Positions 39,343-52,903 of a stretch of DNA of 64,000 nt are shown in pieces. Every line of letters begins with the position of its first letter. Positions within the stretch are counted from its first letter, which is position 1. Below the pieces are notes generated by a model. The model had not been told where the DNA came from and made no database searches. It saw only the letters and a program-made list of their open reading frames with translations. The DNA lies in the NCBI GenBank assembly GCA_964059195.1, contig CAXKWD010000006.1, positions 3,402,530 to 3,466,529 of the forward strand, read 5' to 3'. This DNA comes from Ectobius pallidus. Lineage: Eukaryota > Arthropoda > Insecta > Blattodea > Ectobiidae. Made by a program: the position numbers and the translations under genes.

Positions 39343-41429
39343 AGTTTGTTACAGATGTCAAACTTGAAAGCTCTTTCCCCTGTATGTGTAAGCAGATGAG
39401 TTTTCAGATAATTATTTCGGAAATGTTTCCTTACACACATCGCACCTGATAGGTTTTCCTACTGTATGTGTAACTAGATGAGTTATGAGGTACCTCTTCG
39501 AGAAAAAAATTTGTCACAGACACCACACTTTTAAGCCTTTTCTCCTGTATGTGTAAGCAAATGTCTTTTGAGAGCATATCTATAAGAAAATAGTTAGTTA
39601 CACACATCACATTTGTATGGTTTCTCTCCTGTATGTTTAATCTGGTGGATTTTGAGAGCACTTCTATCAGAAAATCGTTTGTTACAGACATCACATTTGA
39701 AAGGTTTTTCTCCTGTATGTATACGCATATGAGTTTTGAGATTACACCTATGAGTAAATGTTTTGTTACAGATGTCACACTGGAAAGCTCTTTCCTTTCT
39801 ATGTGTAAGCAAATGAGTTTTGAGACGAAAACTATGAGAAAATCGTTTGCTACACACATCACACTTGTAAACTTTTTCTCCTGTAGGTGATAGCAGATGA
39901 CTTTTGAGAGCAAATTTATAAGAAAATCGTTTGTTACACACATCACATTTGAATGGTTTTTCTCCTGTATGTGTAAGCAGGTGATGTTTGTGAGTACTAC
40001 TATCAGAAAATCGTTTGTTACAGACATCGCATATGAATGGTTTTTCTCCTGTATGTGTATGCAAATGAGTTTTGAGATAGCTCTTTGAGTAAATGTTTTG
40101 TTGCAGAAATCACACTTGAAAGCTCTTTTATTTGTATGTGTAAGCAGATGAGTTTTGAGATTAATTGCAAAAGAAAATGCTTTGTTACATACATCACAAT
40201 TGAAAGGTTTTTCTCCTGAATGTATAAGCAAATGAGATTTGAGGTAAACACTTTGAAAAAATCGTTTGCTACACAAATCGCACTTGTAAGCTTTTTCTCC
40301 TGTATGTACAAGCATATGTCTTTGAAGAACACATCTATAAGAAAATCGTTTGTTACAGACATCACATATGAATGGTTTTTCTCCTGTATGTGTACGAAGA
40401 TGACTTTTGAGAGGACTTGTATGTGAAAATCGTTTCTTACAAACATCACATATGAATGGTCTTTCTCCTGTATGTGTACGCAGATGACTTTTGAGATTAA
40501 ATCTTTGCGTAAATGTTTTGTTACAAATATCACTCTTGAAAGATTTTTCACCTGTATGTGTAACCAGATGAGATTTGACGTGACTACTTTGAGAAAATCG
40601 TTTGTTACACACATCACACTTGTAATTTTTTTCTCCTGTATGTGTGAGCAGATGAGTTTTGAGAATAGTCTTACGAGAAAATGTTTTGTTACAGGCATCA
40701 CACTTCAATGTTTCTTTTTCCTGTATGTGTAAGCAGATGAGTTTTGAGACTACCTCTTTGAGAAAATTTTTTGGTACAGACATCACACTTGAAATATTTC
40801 CCCCCTGTATGTATAAGCAGATGCTTTTTGAGATTACCTCTATGAGAAAATGTTTTGGTACAGACATCACACTTGTAATTTTTTTCTCCTGTATGTGTAA
40901 GCAGATGAGTTTTGAGAGTACTCTTATGAGCTATGCTGTACGAGTATGATGATGACTTATTTTGGAATTGGTCTTTGTAAGAGAATCATATGACTGGAAT
41001 TGTTTTTCACTAATCACATCCTGGTTTTCATGTTCTCTTACATAAGGAGGTTGAGAATCATTTTGGTCGGAAAGCAATGTCTCCAAACCTTGAACTGTGT
41101 TGGATAACGGAGAATCAGTTTTCAAACAGGTCTATATTCTCAACTTTGTTTGGAAATTTCTTTACCAAATCGAAGGTCACAGGTCTACTTTTTTGGTATT
41201 CATTATTTCCTTTAACAAACGTATCTGAAATTTCGCCACACTCTGTCGATGTCTGTAACTTTGGAACTGTTGCAACATTTGGGTCTATATCCTCACTTTT
41301 AATTTGGCGTGTCGCTACTAAATTGAAGGTTAAGGGTGTATCCTCACACTTAACAGTATGTTCGTGTTTTTCACATTGGGATTGTCTTATTACTTTTTCG
41401 CCACATTGTAATGTTGCCACAGTCTCCAT
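39343..41429 (-). pseudogene. Poly-C2H2 zinc-finger pseudogene, unit 5
   Basis: Finger region like unit 1 with the shared lesions. The N-terminal region reads METVATLQC and has the AACATTTGGGTCTATATCC variant near 41,273. Both are shared with unit 4, not with units 1-3. Confidence 0.86.
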
Positions 41430-41897
41430 GATTTACTATAAATCCACACACGACAATAGTAACTCACAACTGTTTAATTGCAGGTGTGTCATTCCACATT
41501 TGTACAAAGATTAAGATAAAATATTTTCCAAGCAGCGAGAATTTCTCAGTCTGTCCAAAGCATTGAGCCGAGATATTTTTCCAACATTCTGCTGCGTTAT
41601 GAGTATCTTGTAGACTGTGACCCGTGATCAACGCATTCCGATCACGTGATCACGTTTCTAGGGAGAAACAGTGGAGTGCCACCAAATTCGAACGGAATGT
41701 TTTATTCACAAAAACGAATTCCACAACCGCAAGCATGTGTTCTGCCACTCTTGGAACACTCACGCGATTTTCTCTAGTAGTAGTATTATTCCTTCGAGTC
41801 GCTTGCGATTCCTGGAAATCCACACGGATTTTCTAGCAAGATTGAGGGTTCACTATCCGTAGAAAATATTTGTTCTTGCTTTATTTTCCACTGCTTT
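41430..41897. other. Spacer with E-box palindrome, unit 5
   Basis: Palindrome at 41,640-41,651; LINE empty site near 41,741. No gene seen. Confidence 0.6.
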
Positions 41898-42669
41898 ATG
41901 AACTTCACATCTCCACCCCCTTCTGTCATTTTTTTTATTGACCCTAGTAATACACTGGATGAAACTAAAATAGGAGTAAGAATTGGAGGAAGAATCATAA
42001 ATAACATCAGATATGCAGATGACACTACCCTTCTTGCAGAGAGCAAGAAAGACTTGGAAGATCTTATAAATAGAGTAAAACAGAAAGTGATAAAGCTGGT
42101 CTAAAACTAAATGTTAAAAAACTAAAATAATGACATCAGAGAATATTTCGATAAATATCGGCGGCGAAGTACTAACAACAGTAGACAAAATTAATTTCTT
42201 AGGCACAACATTAAAGATGACTGTAGTAACACAGAAGAAATAAGGAGAAGGATAATTCTTGGAAAGATAGCAATGAAGAGATTAAATAAGATTATAAATG
42301 ACTCAGATATTTCAACTAAACAAAAATAAGAATAATACAGTCTACAGTGTTTCCTGTGGTATTATATGGTAGTGAAATTTGGACATTAAGGAAAGCAGAG
42401 AGGAAAAAATTAGATGGTTTGAGATATGGGTATGGAGGAAACTATTAAAGATAACATGGACTGAAAGGACTAATACATCAATCTTAGACGTTATAACACC
42501 AGATTTGCCACTGGAAGCATTAACTGTGAGAGGAAAACTAATGTATTTTGGACATATCATGAGAAATACACAATCATTAGAGAAGGACACGGAGGAAAGA
42601 ATACACGGAGACGCCGTGCTTGCGGTGTTGTATGGGAAACAGATGAAGCCAATGACCACGCCCCCTTAA
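41898..42669 (+). pseudogene. RTE-clade LINE remnant, unit 5 (chimeric)
   Basis: Left half as in units 2 and 3 (CACATCTCC, GATGAAACTAAA, CCCTTCTTGC); right half as in units 1 and 4 (TAAACAAAAATAAG, 1 bp deletion near 42,415). The switch lies between about 42,032 and 42,321. Confidence 0.8.
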
Positions 42670-43406
42670 GGGACCAAAAAGGAGGCTTGCTATATACAAT
42701 AGCACACAAATACTCCGAAGTTTCACGGGTTATAACAACGTAACGGTAGGGAAAATATGTAATATCCCAATTTCATATATTAACTACATACTCTGACATC
42801 ATAATAATCCCGGTAGTAAGCATTAACCTATCTCAGAAGAGCCAAAAATGTAACTTTCAAATGAGCAACTTTACATGTGCGAGTCATTGACATTAGCAGC
42901 CTAGTGTAAAATACAAGTAAATTATGCTTAGCAATTATACCCATATTCATTCATCCCAAAAATTGATTATTTTCAGTACCTAAATTTTACAAAATTATTA
43001 ATTTTTAAGGTAAGTTCCTAGCATAGAATTTAAGTATTTTTGTTTACCTTAAATTTAATTTCTTCAATATTGTTCAATATGTACTTGTCAAAATTCAAAA
43101 TTCAAAAACTATAATGAAAGATGTAATATAAATAACTTCAATAGAATTTATTGGTCTTGTGGAGGGTGGAAAAAGGTACAATTTCTCGCCTGTTCGTAGA
43201 CTTCTGCGCACGTTTTGGCCTCCATAAAGAATTAATATGAAACATCTCCATTATTGCCATTAGAGAATCAATAATTTATTGCTGTGTTGAAAATTAATCT
43301 ATATGCACCTTAGAAGAGCAATATCCTGCGTTTTTGTTGTTGGGTTTCGTAAGCTTAATATTGTAATTCAATATTTCATCAATGTTAACTGTATTTTCTT
43401 TTTGTA
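42670..43406. other. AT-rich spacer, unit 5
   Basis: No gene seen; doubled AAAATTC as in units 1, 4 and 6, but CTTCAATAGAATTT as in units 2, 3 and 6. This is a second mosaic switch within unit 5. Confidence 0.5.
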
Positions 43407-43518
43407 TTGATTTTATATGTAAATGTCTATTATTGTAAAATTAATTGTAAAAATTTTGACGTGTCCTATAACATGTACATGTTCGACGGACTAAATAAAA
43501 TTCTATTCTATTCTATTT
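43407..43518 (+). mobile_element. LINE 3' end with (ATTCT)n tail, unit 5
   Basis: Same fragment; tail at about 43,499-43,518. Confidence 0.55.
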
Positions 43519-43581
43519 GTTATGTTCCCTTGTTAGGTTCCTGTATGTATCTTCTATACATTTATTTCCATGTTTATTATA

Positions 43582-44405
43582 CAGGGTGTCTTCTATTGAC
43601 GTTTAAAACTCTCTGTAGTGACGTAGATGACATTGAAACAAGTGATTTGATATAGGACACATAGGGTCGCAAATGTCGGGAAATGCCTTAAAAATGAAGG
43701 ACAAATGTGAAACATATGACGTCACGAGTGACGACACACCTCTAGCTGCCGGGCTCGTTGACTCCGACGCACACCTAAGCATTCAAAGCAATTGTCGAAT
43801 GTCACATCACTGTAGCACTGTGTCTGCGTGTGCGACTCGAGTGCGAAGCGTTGAAGGTTCCCCTGGGTCTGTCAACTAGCTTTTTTTGTTTTTGCTTTTT
43901 TTTTTTTTTGTCAGCAACCCTTTTTCTTCGCTCACATGTCAGCAAACATTCTTTTTCTGTTATGTACAATTAGACCACAATTACATACAGTACTGTCAAG
44001 CAGATGTATGCAAAGCTGAGCAATTACTTCTTTTCTCTCGTATTTTATTTGATTAAATTTGAAGATTGAAGAGAAAAATAAAACAAAGAAAACGTGCGTT
44101 TTGTAACACATAAATGTATTTTTACTATACTCAGTCTGTTAACACAGATCTGCCACAAAAAAAAGAATGTTTTGTTTTACATCAACATTAGACCACAATA
44201 ATTATGTACAGGAGAGTACTGTTAAGTAGGTGTATGCAAAGTTCAGGAATACCGTATTTTTTGTGTCTTGTACAGTACTGTGTTTTATTTTGTTTTTGAA
44301 GAATCAACACACATAATACAGTATCGGTACCGCGTGTTTTTTAGCACACAAAGTTAGTTTTATCGTTCTCAGTCTGTTAACAAAGATGTGCCATAGAAAG
44401 AGAAA

Positions 44406-44461
<56 letters not shown>

Positions 44462-45374
44462 CAACATTTATGTGCTATTCGTTTGTCGTTAGACCACACT
44501 ACAGTACAGTAAAGCACAGTACTGTTAAGGAAATGTACAGTTTGCAAAGATCATGAATAAGTTTTTTCTCTCGTATTTAAATCTCCTCGATGTTTTCTTA
44601 ACGATTGGGATTCGTTAAATTTGAAGAAACGAAAGAACACGAAAAGAAAAGTTTCAAGCGTTTTGTAATACACAAGGTATTTTTAGTGTATTTATCTGTT
44701 AATGAAGATTTTCCAAAAAAATTGTTTTTCTTCTTCTTCGCTCATGTGTCAGCAAACTGTTTGTTTGCATTACGTAGAACACTTCGTCTTACGAATGTGA
44801 TCGTAAGCGCAGATCTGTGTTAACAGACTGAGTACAATAAAAGTACATTTTTGTGTTACAAAACGCACGTTTTCGTTGTTTTATTTTTCTCTTGTTTCTT
44901 CAAATTTCATCAAATAAAATACGAGAGAAAAGAAGTAACTGCTCAGCATTGCGTATATCTGCTTGATAGTACTGTACGTAATTGTGGTCTAATGGTACAT
45001 AACAAAAAAAGAATGTTTGCTGACATGTGAGCGAAGAAAAAGGGTTGCTGACAAAAAAAAGCAAAAACAAAAAAAGCTAGTTGACAGACCCAGGGGAACC
45101 TTCAACCCTACGCACTCGAGTCGCACACGCAGACACAGTGCTACAGTGATATGACATTAGACAATTGCTTTGAATGCTTAGGTGTGCGTCGGAGTCAACG
45201 AGCCCGGCAGCTAGTGGTGTGTCGTCACTCGTGACGTAATATGTTTCACATTTGTCCTTCATTTTTAATGCATTTCCCGACATTTGCGACCCTATGTGTC
45301 CCATATCAAATCACTTGTTTCAATGCCATCTACGTCACTACGGAGAGTTTTAAACGTTAATAGAAGACACCCTG
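43582..45374. mobile_element. Foldback-like inverted-repeat element, copy 6
   Basis: A 1,793 bp complete copy. Its right arm has private changes, including loss of the CRE-like site (TGACGTAA) and ATGCATTTCC in place of ATGCTTTTCC. The second change makes the right arm more like the left arm, compatible with arm-to-arm conversion. Copy 7 has it too. Confidence 0.82.
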
Positions 45375-45825
45375 TATACAATGTGTTATTGTATACCAGG
45401 AATAATCTACCAAGTCAACAACTTAGACAGGACGTACATTCACACAACACAAGAAATAGAAACTTTATTGATGTACCTTTTTACAGGCTATCTAAGTCAC
45501 TCAAAAGTTATCATGTAGTGGGAATGAAATGTTATAATATGCTATCAATAAGTGTGCTTAATTACCCAGTTGACAAGTTTAAACATAAGCTATATGACTG
45601 GTTAGTTGGTCATCCATTTTATTCCCTAGACGAGTTCTTTGAATTTAGTACTAAATCAATTATCTTTTGATATTTTAATTCTTGGTTGTTTGTAAATTAT
45701 TTTGTTTATAGTACTATTATGTATATATATGTAGGCATGTATTTTAAATGTAAAACTGACTTTGTCTATTGCCTCTTTGTAAGCTTAATGACAATAGAAT
45801 ATTATTATTATTATTATTATTATTA
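45375..45825 (+). mobile_element. CR1/Jockey-type LINE 3' fragment, copy 6
   Basis: Stop at 45,670; the coding remnant is unchanged although the flanking arm is more diverged. Left-hand sliver at about 43,530-43,581. Confidence 0.78.
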
Positions 45826-47777
45826 GAACCTGATGACATGTGCAAGATCATACCAGGTTCGGAAGGCTACAAGAGAGCTATAATGAAAGCCTTGGTAATG
45901 CGTTCCATACCAAAAGACATCGAAATGATTCTAAGCAAAATTCGTATTAGGGAGCCAGATGCAAGAGAAAAGCTCATATGATTAAATTATCCATAACACA
46001 TACTCTCTCACAAGAAGAGAGAGGGCTTTTGGCTGAAAGAGTGGATTTTTCTCATGCAAAATATTCTCATGAGGAGGATGAAGTTATTAAGGGGAACTGG
46101 AAAAGATTTTCTCTGCCCATTGAAATCAGTTAAGAAGAGAAAAGCTTAGAATGAGGAATATGAAAAGGGAAGGAGAAAGAGATCATGCTCCAAGATATAA
46201 TTTCAGGAAATGTAAGAGAGTTCAGTATAAAGTTGAAAACACTGAAGAAAGTACTGATAGTGACAGTGATGCAAGTGATTCAGAACCTAATGACATGTGC
46301 AAGATCATACCAGGTTCGGAAGGCTACAAGAGAGTTATAATAAAAGCCTCTGTTAAGCTTTCCATACCAAAAGACATCGAAATGATTCTAAGCAAAATTT
46401 GAATTAGGGAGCCAGATGCAGTATGTCCTGCTCATATGATTGAATCATCCCTAACACATACTCTCTCACAAGAAGAGAGAGGGCTTTTGGCTGAAAGAGG
46501 AGTGGATTTCTCTCATGCAAAATATACTCGTGAGAAGGATGAACTTATAAAGGAGAACTGGAACAGATTTTCTCTGCCCATTGAAATCAGTTAAGAAGAG
46601 AAAAGCTTAGAATGAGGAATATGAAAAGAAAAGGAGAAAGAGATCATGCTCCAAAATATGATTTCAGGAAATGTAAGAGACTTCAGTATAAAGTTGAAGA
46701 CAATGAAGGAAGTACTGATAGTGACAGTGATGCAAGTGATTCAGAACCTAATGACATGTGCACGATCATACCAGGTTCGGAAGGCTACAAGAGAGGTATA
46801 ATGAAAGCCTCTGTAATGCTTCCATACCAAAAGACATCGAAATGATTCTAAGCAAAATTTGAATTAGGGAGCCAGATGCAGTATGTTGAAAACAGTGGCG
46901 CCAACTTATATGGGCCCGTGGGGCTCAAGCCCACCCAATAATTTGCTGTGTATCCTGCCAAAACTATTTATTGTTAATACTAAAAATCTTGTTTAATTGT
47001 TGAATCACTCTAAAGCGAAAATCGGGCTATTATTGAGATACATATTAAGGGCTTTTGTTAAAATTCCCTCATGATCGTTTGAAATCGTTCCTAAGTTCAT
47101 TAATTTATTTACGGCTTACTCTGTTAAATGCAATTTCCTAAGATACTGCCGAAATATTATATTTTACGCATTGAAAAAAAACCATTTACGTTCAGGGCAA
47201 AAAATTGTTGCTGTTCTAAATATGTATAAGGAGAGAATGAAAAAATCGATTTAGAATTAAAATGATACTTGTGATTAAGAAAAATGACAGGAAGGATAGA
47301 CTATTAATTGACAAAATATGAATTGTGATATAAGCAAGAGTGTAGAGTGCAACATATTGGCGAGTGGAAAAGGAGAAAGTCCAAGTGAAACGAACAAAAT
47401 AATAGAAAGAATGAATTAAGAAAGATTCGTTAAATCAGCAAGGGACAATAAACCAGAGGGAAGAACGAAATAAGGGGCGGGAGTGTGAAAAATTTAAAAC
47501 CATTGAGCCCACCCAATATTTTTCAAAACTTGGCGCCCCTGGTTGAAAACACTGAAAAAAGTACGGATAGTGACAGTGATGCAAGTGATTCAGAACCTGA
47601 TGATATGTGCAAGATCATACCAGGTTCGGAAGGCTACAAGAGAGCTATAATGAAGCCTCGGTAATGCGTTCCATACCAAAAGACATCGAAATGATTCTAA
47701 GCAAAATTCGTATTAGGGAGCCAGATGCAAGAGAAAAGCCCATATGATTAAATCATCCATAACACATACTCTCTCAC
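45826..47777 (+). pseudogene. Tandem coding-derived repeats, unit 6 (MITE-interrupted)
   Basis: Same arrangement, with a 1 bp deletion near 46,820 that frameshifts the third sub-repeat. The 649 bp MITE (46,893-47,541) splits it between the third and fourth sub-repeats. Confidence 0.6.
46893..47541. mobile_element. hAT-like MITE in unit 6
   Basis: A 649 bp insertion found only in unit 6. The left end starts CAGTGGCGCCAACTT; the complement of the right end starts CAGGGGCGCCAAGTT, giving short imperfect terminal inverted repeats. An 8 bp target duplication GTTGAAAA flanks it (46,885-46,892 and 47,542-47,549). Units 1-5 show the intact empty site. Subterminal GCCCACCCAATA occurs near both ends in the same orientation. 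TIR start and 8 bp duplication are hAT hallmarks. No transposase frame is present, so it is non-autonomous. Confidence 0.88.
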
Positions 47778-49879
47778 AGTTTGTTACAGATGTCAAACTT
47801 GAAAGCTCTTTCCCCTGTATGTGTAAGCAGATGAGTTTTCAGATAATTATTTCGGAAATGTTTCCTTACACACATCGCACCTGATAGGTTTTCCTACTGT
47901 ATGTGTAACTAGATGAGTTATGAGGTACCTCTTCGAGAAAAAAATTTGTCACAGACACCAAACTTTTAAGCCATTTCTCCTGTATGTGTAAGCAAATGTC
48001 TTTTGAGAGCACATCTATAAGAAAATAGTTAGTTACACACATCACATTTATATGGTTTCTCTCTTGTATGTTTAATCTGGTGGATTTTGAGAGCACTTCT
48101 ATCAGAAAATCGTTTGTTACAGACATCACATTTGAAAGGTTTTTCTCCTGTATGTATACGCATATGAGTTTTGAGATTACACCTATGAGTAAATGTTTTG
48201 TTACAGATGTCACACTGGAAAGCTCTTTCCTTTCTATGTGTAAGCAAATGAGTTTTGAGACGAAAACTATGAGAAAATCGTTTGCTACACACATCACACT
48301 TGTAAACTTTTTCTCCTGTATATGTAAGCAGATGACTTTTGAGAGCAAATTTTTAAGAAAATCGTTTGTTACACACATCACATTTGAATGGTTTTTCTCC
48401 TGTATGTGTAAGCAGGTGATGTTTGTGAGTACTACTATCAGAAAATCGTTTGTTACAGACATCGCATATGAATGGTTTTTCTCCTGTATGTGTATGCAAA
48501 TGAGTTTTGAGATAGCTCTTTGAGTAAATGTTTTGTTGCAGAAATCACACTTGAAAGCTCTTTTATTTGTATGTGTAAGCAGATGAGTTTTGAGATTAAT
48601 TGCAAAAGAAAATGCTTTGTTACATACATCACAATTGAAAGGTTTTTCTCCTGAATGTATAAGCAAATGAGATTTGAGGTAAACACTTTGAAAAAATCGT
48701 TTGCTACACAAATCGCACTTGTAAGCTTTTTCTCCTGTATGTACAAGCATATGTCTTTGAAGAACACATCTATAAGAAAATCGTTTGTTACAGACATCAC
48801 ATATGAATGGTTTTTCTCCTGTATGTGTACGAAGATGACTTTTGAGAGGACTTGTATGTGAAAATCGTTTCTTACAAACATCACATATGAATGGTCTTTC
48901 TCCTGTATGTGTACGCAGATGACTTTTGAGATTAAATCTTTGCGTAAATGTTTTGTTACAAATATCACTCTTGAAAGATTTTTCACCTGTATGTGTAACC
49001 AGATGAGATTTGACGTGACTACTTTGAGAAAATCGTTTGTTACACACATCACACTTGTAATTTTTTTCTCCTGTATGTGTGAGCAGATGAGTTTTGAGAA
49101 TAGTCTTACGAGAAAATGTTTTGTTACAGGCATCACACTTCAATGTTTCTTTTTCCTGTATGTGTAAGCAGATGAGTTTTGAGACTACCTCTTTGAGAAA
49201 ATTTTTTGGTACAGACATCACACTTGAAATATTTCCCCCCTGTATGTATAAGCAGATGCTTTTTGAGATTACCTCTATGAGAAAATGTTTTGGTACAGAC
49301 ATCACACTTGTAATTTTTTTCTCCTGTATGTGTAAGCAGATGAGTTTTGAGAGTACTCTTATGAGCTATGCTGTACGAGTATGATGATGACTTATTTTGG
49401 AATTGGTCTTTGTAAGAGAATCATATGACTGGAATTGTTTTTCACTAATCACATCCTGGTTTTCATGTTCTCTTACATAAGGAGGTTGAGAATCATTTTG
49501 GTCGGAAAGCAATGTCTCCAAACCTTGAACTGTGTTGGATAACGGAGAATCAGTTTTCAAACAGGTCTATATTCTCAACTTTGTTTGGAAATTTCTTTAC
49601 CAAATCGAAGGTCACAGGTCTACTTTTTTGGTATTCATTATTTCCTTTAACAAACGTATCTGAAATTTCGCCACACTCTGTCGATGTCTGTAACTTTGGA
49701 ACTGTTGCAACGTTTGGGTCTATATCCTCACTTTTAATTTGGCGTGTCGCTACTAAATTGAAGGTTAAGGGTGTATCCTCACACTTAACAGTATGTTCGT
49801 GTTTTTCACATTGGGATTGTCTTATTACTTTTTCGCCACATTGTAATGTTGGACATTGATTTACTATAAATCCACACAC
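47778..49879 (-). pseudogene. Poly-C2H2 zinc-finger pseudogene, unit 6
   Basis: Shared lesions plus private ones. The second His of finger 12 is Tyr (TATATG near 48,320), where units 1-5 have Pro. The linker before finger 16 is TREKPY instead of TGEKPY. Several substitutions lie in the dead C-terminal fingers. Confidence 0.86.
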
Positions 49880-50325
49880 GACAATAGTAACTCACAACTG
49901 TTTAATTGCAGGTGTGTCATTCCACATTTGTATAAAGATTAAGATAAAATATTTTCCAAGCAGCGAGAATTTCTCAGTCTGTCCAAAGCATTGAGCCGAG
50001 ATATTTTTCCAACATTCTACTGCGTTATGAGTATCTTGTTGACTGTGACCCGTGATCAACGCATTCCGATCACGTGATCACGTTTCTAGGGAGAAACAGT
50101 GGAGTGCCACCAAATTCGAACGGAATGTTTTATTCACAAAAACGAATTCCACAACCGCAAGCATGTGTTCTGCCACTCTTGGAACACTCACGCGATTTTC
50201 TCTAGTAGTAGTAGTATTCCTTCGAGTCGCTTGCGATTCCTGGAAATCCACACGGATTTTCTAGCAAGATTGAGGGTTCACTATCCGTAGAAAATATTTG
50301 TTCTTGCTCTATTTTCCACTGCTTT
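49880..50325. other. Spacer with E-box palindrome, unit 6
   Basis: Palindrome at 50,068-50,079; LINE empty site near 50,169. No gene seen. Confidence 0.6.
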
Positions 50326-51102
50326 ATGAACTTCACATCTCCACCCCCTTCTGTCATTTTTTTTTATTGACCCTAGTAATACACTGGATGAAACTAAATT
50401 AGGAGTAAGAATTGGAGGAAGAATCATAAATAACATCAGATATGCAGATGACACTACCCTACTTGCAGAGAGCAAGAAAGACTTGGAAGATCTTATAAAC
50501 AGAGTAAAACAGAAAGTGATAAAGCTGGTCTAAAACTAAATGTTAAAAAACTAAAATAATGACATCAGAGAATATTTCGATAAATATGGGCGGCGAAGTA
50601 CTAACAACAGTAGACAAAATTAATTTCTTAGGCACAACATTAAAGATGACTGTAGTAACACAGAAGAAATAAGGAGAAGGATAATTCTTGGAAAGATAGC
50701 AATGAAGAGATTAAATAAGATTATAAATGACTCAGATATTTCAACTAAACAAAAATAAGAATAATACAGTCTACAGTGTTTCCTGTGGTATTATATGGTA
50801 GTGAAATTTGGACATTAAGGAAAGCAGAGAGGAAAAAATTAGATGCGTTTGAGATATGGGTATGGAGGAAACTATTAAAGATAACATGGACTGAAAGAAG
50901 GACTAATACATCAATCTTAGAAGTTATAACACCAGATTTGCCACTGGAAGCATTAACTGTGAGAGGAAAACTAATGTATTTTGGACATATCATGAGAAAT
51001 ACACAATCATTAGAGAAGGAGACGGAGGAAAGAATACACGGAGACGCCGTGCTTGCGGTGTTGTATGGGAAACAGATGAAGCCAATGACCACGCCCCCTT
51101 AA
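50326..51102 (+). pseudogene. RTE-clade LINE remnant, unit 6
   Basis: Extra T in the T-run near 50,365, which breaks the first piece. A 3 bp insertion gives ERRTNTS near 50,898. No 1 bp deletion at GATGCGTTTGAG. Overall the most diverged copy. Confidence 0.8.
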
Positions 51103-51839
51103 GGGACCAAAAAGGAGGCTTGCTATATACAATAGCACAAAAATACTCCGAAGTTTCACGGGTTATAACAACGTAACGGTAGGGAAAATATGTAATATCC
51201 CAATTTCATATATTAACTACATACTCTGACATCATAATAATCCCGGTAGTAAGCATTAACCTATCTCAGAAGAGCCAAAAATGTAACTTTCAAATGAGCA
51301 ACTTTACATGTGCGAGTCATTGACATTAGCAGCCTAGTGTAAAATACAAGTAAATTATGCTTAGCAATTATACCCATATTCATTCATCCCAAAAATTGAT
51401 TATTTTCAGTACCTAAATTTTACAAAATTATTAATTTTTAAGGTAAGTTCCTAGCATAGAATTTAAGTATTTTTGTTTACCTTAAATTTAATTTCTTCAA
51501 TATTGTTCAATATGTACTTGTCAAAATTCAAAATTCAAAAACTATAATGAAAGATGTAATATAAATAACTTCAATAGAATTTATTGGTCTTGTGGAGGGT
51601 GGAAAAAGGTACAATTTCTCGCCTGTTCGTAGACTTCTGCGCACGTTTTGGCCTCCATAAAGAATTAATATGAAACATCTCCATTATTGCCATTAGAGAA
51701 TCAATAATTTATTGCTGTGTTGAAAATTAATCTATATGCACCTTAGAAGAGCAATATCCTGCGTTTTTGTTGTTGGGTTTCGTAAGCTTAATATTGTAAT
51801 TCAATATTTCATCAATGTTAACTGTATTTTCTTTTTGTA
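51103..51839. other. AT-rich spacer, unit 6
   Basis: No gene seen; doubled AAAATTC with CTTCAATAGAATTT. Confidence 0.5.
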
Positions 51840-51951
51840 TTGATTTTATATGTAAATGTCTATTATTGTAAAATTAATTGTAAAAATTTTGACGTGTCCT
51901 ATAACATGTACATGTTCGACGGACTAAATAAAATTCTATTCTATTCTATTT
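51840..51951 (+). mobile_element. LINE 3' end with (ATTCT)n tail, unit 6
   Basis: Same fragment; tail at about 51,932-51,951. Unit 7 has no counterpart because the array ends first. Confidence 0.55.
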
Positions 51952-52014
51952 GTTATGTTCCCTTGTTAGGTTCCTGTATGTATCTTCTATACATTTATTT
52001 CCATGTTTATTATA

Positions 52015-52832
52015 CAGGGTGTCTTCTATTGACGTTTAAAACTCTCTGTACTGACGTAGATGACATTGAAACAAGTGATTTGATATAGGACACATAGGGT
52101 CGCAAATGTCGGGAAATGCCTTAAAAATGAAGGACAAATGTGAAACATATGACGTCACGAGTGACGACACACCTCTATCTGCCGGGCTCGTTGACTCCGA
52201 CGCACACCTAAGCATTCAAAGCAATTGTCGATTGTCACATCACTGTAGCACTGTGTCTGCGTGTGCGACTCGAGTGCGAAGCGTTGAAGGTTCCCCTGGG
52301 TCTGTCAACTAGCTTTTTTTGTTTTTGCTTTTCTTTTTTGTCAGCAACCCTTTTTCTTCGCTCACATGTCAGCAAACATTCTTTTTCTGTTATATACAAT
52401 TAGACCACAATTACATACAGTACTGTCAAGCAGATGTATGCAAAGCTGAGCAATTACTTCTTTTCTCTCGTATTTTATTTGATTAAATTTGAAGATTGAA
52501 GAGAAAAATAAAACAAAGAAAACGTGCGTTTTGTAACACATAAATGTAATTTACTATACTCAGTCTGTTAACACAGATCTGCCACAAAAAAAGAATGTTT
52601 TGTTTTACATCAACATTAGACCACAATAATTATGTACAGGAGAGTACTGTTAAGTAGGTGTATGCAAAGTTCAGGAATACCGTATTTTTTGTGTCTTGTA
52701 CAGTACTGTGTTTTATTTTGTTTTTGAAGAATCAACACACATAATACAGTATCGGTACCGCGTGTTTTTTAACACACAAAGTTAGTTTTATCGTTCTCAG
52801 TCTGTTAACAAAGATGTGCCATAGAAAGAGAA

Positions 52833-52903
<71 letters not shown>

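Larger units (their letters stand above)
35807..43581 (+). repeat. Macro-repeat unit 5 (mosaic, no LINE insertion)
   Basis: A 7,775 bp unit. Its left half of the RTE remnant carries unit 2/3 variants up to about 42,032, while the right half carries unit 1/4 variants from about 42,321, including a 1 bp deletion near 42,415. The unit is therefore a recombinant of two unit types. Confidence 0.93.
43582..52014 (+). repeat. Macro-repeat unit 6 (hAT MITE-bearing)
   Basis: An 8,433 bp unit, longer because of a 649 bp hAT-like MITE at 46,893-47,541. It is more diverged than units 1-5 at many sites, for example in the CRE-like site of its inverted arm near 45,234 and a 3 bp insertion in the RTE remnant near 50,898. 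Confidence 0.93.
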
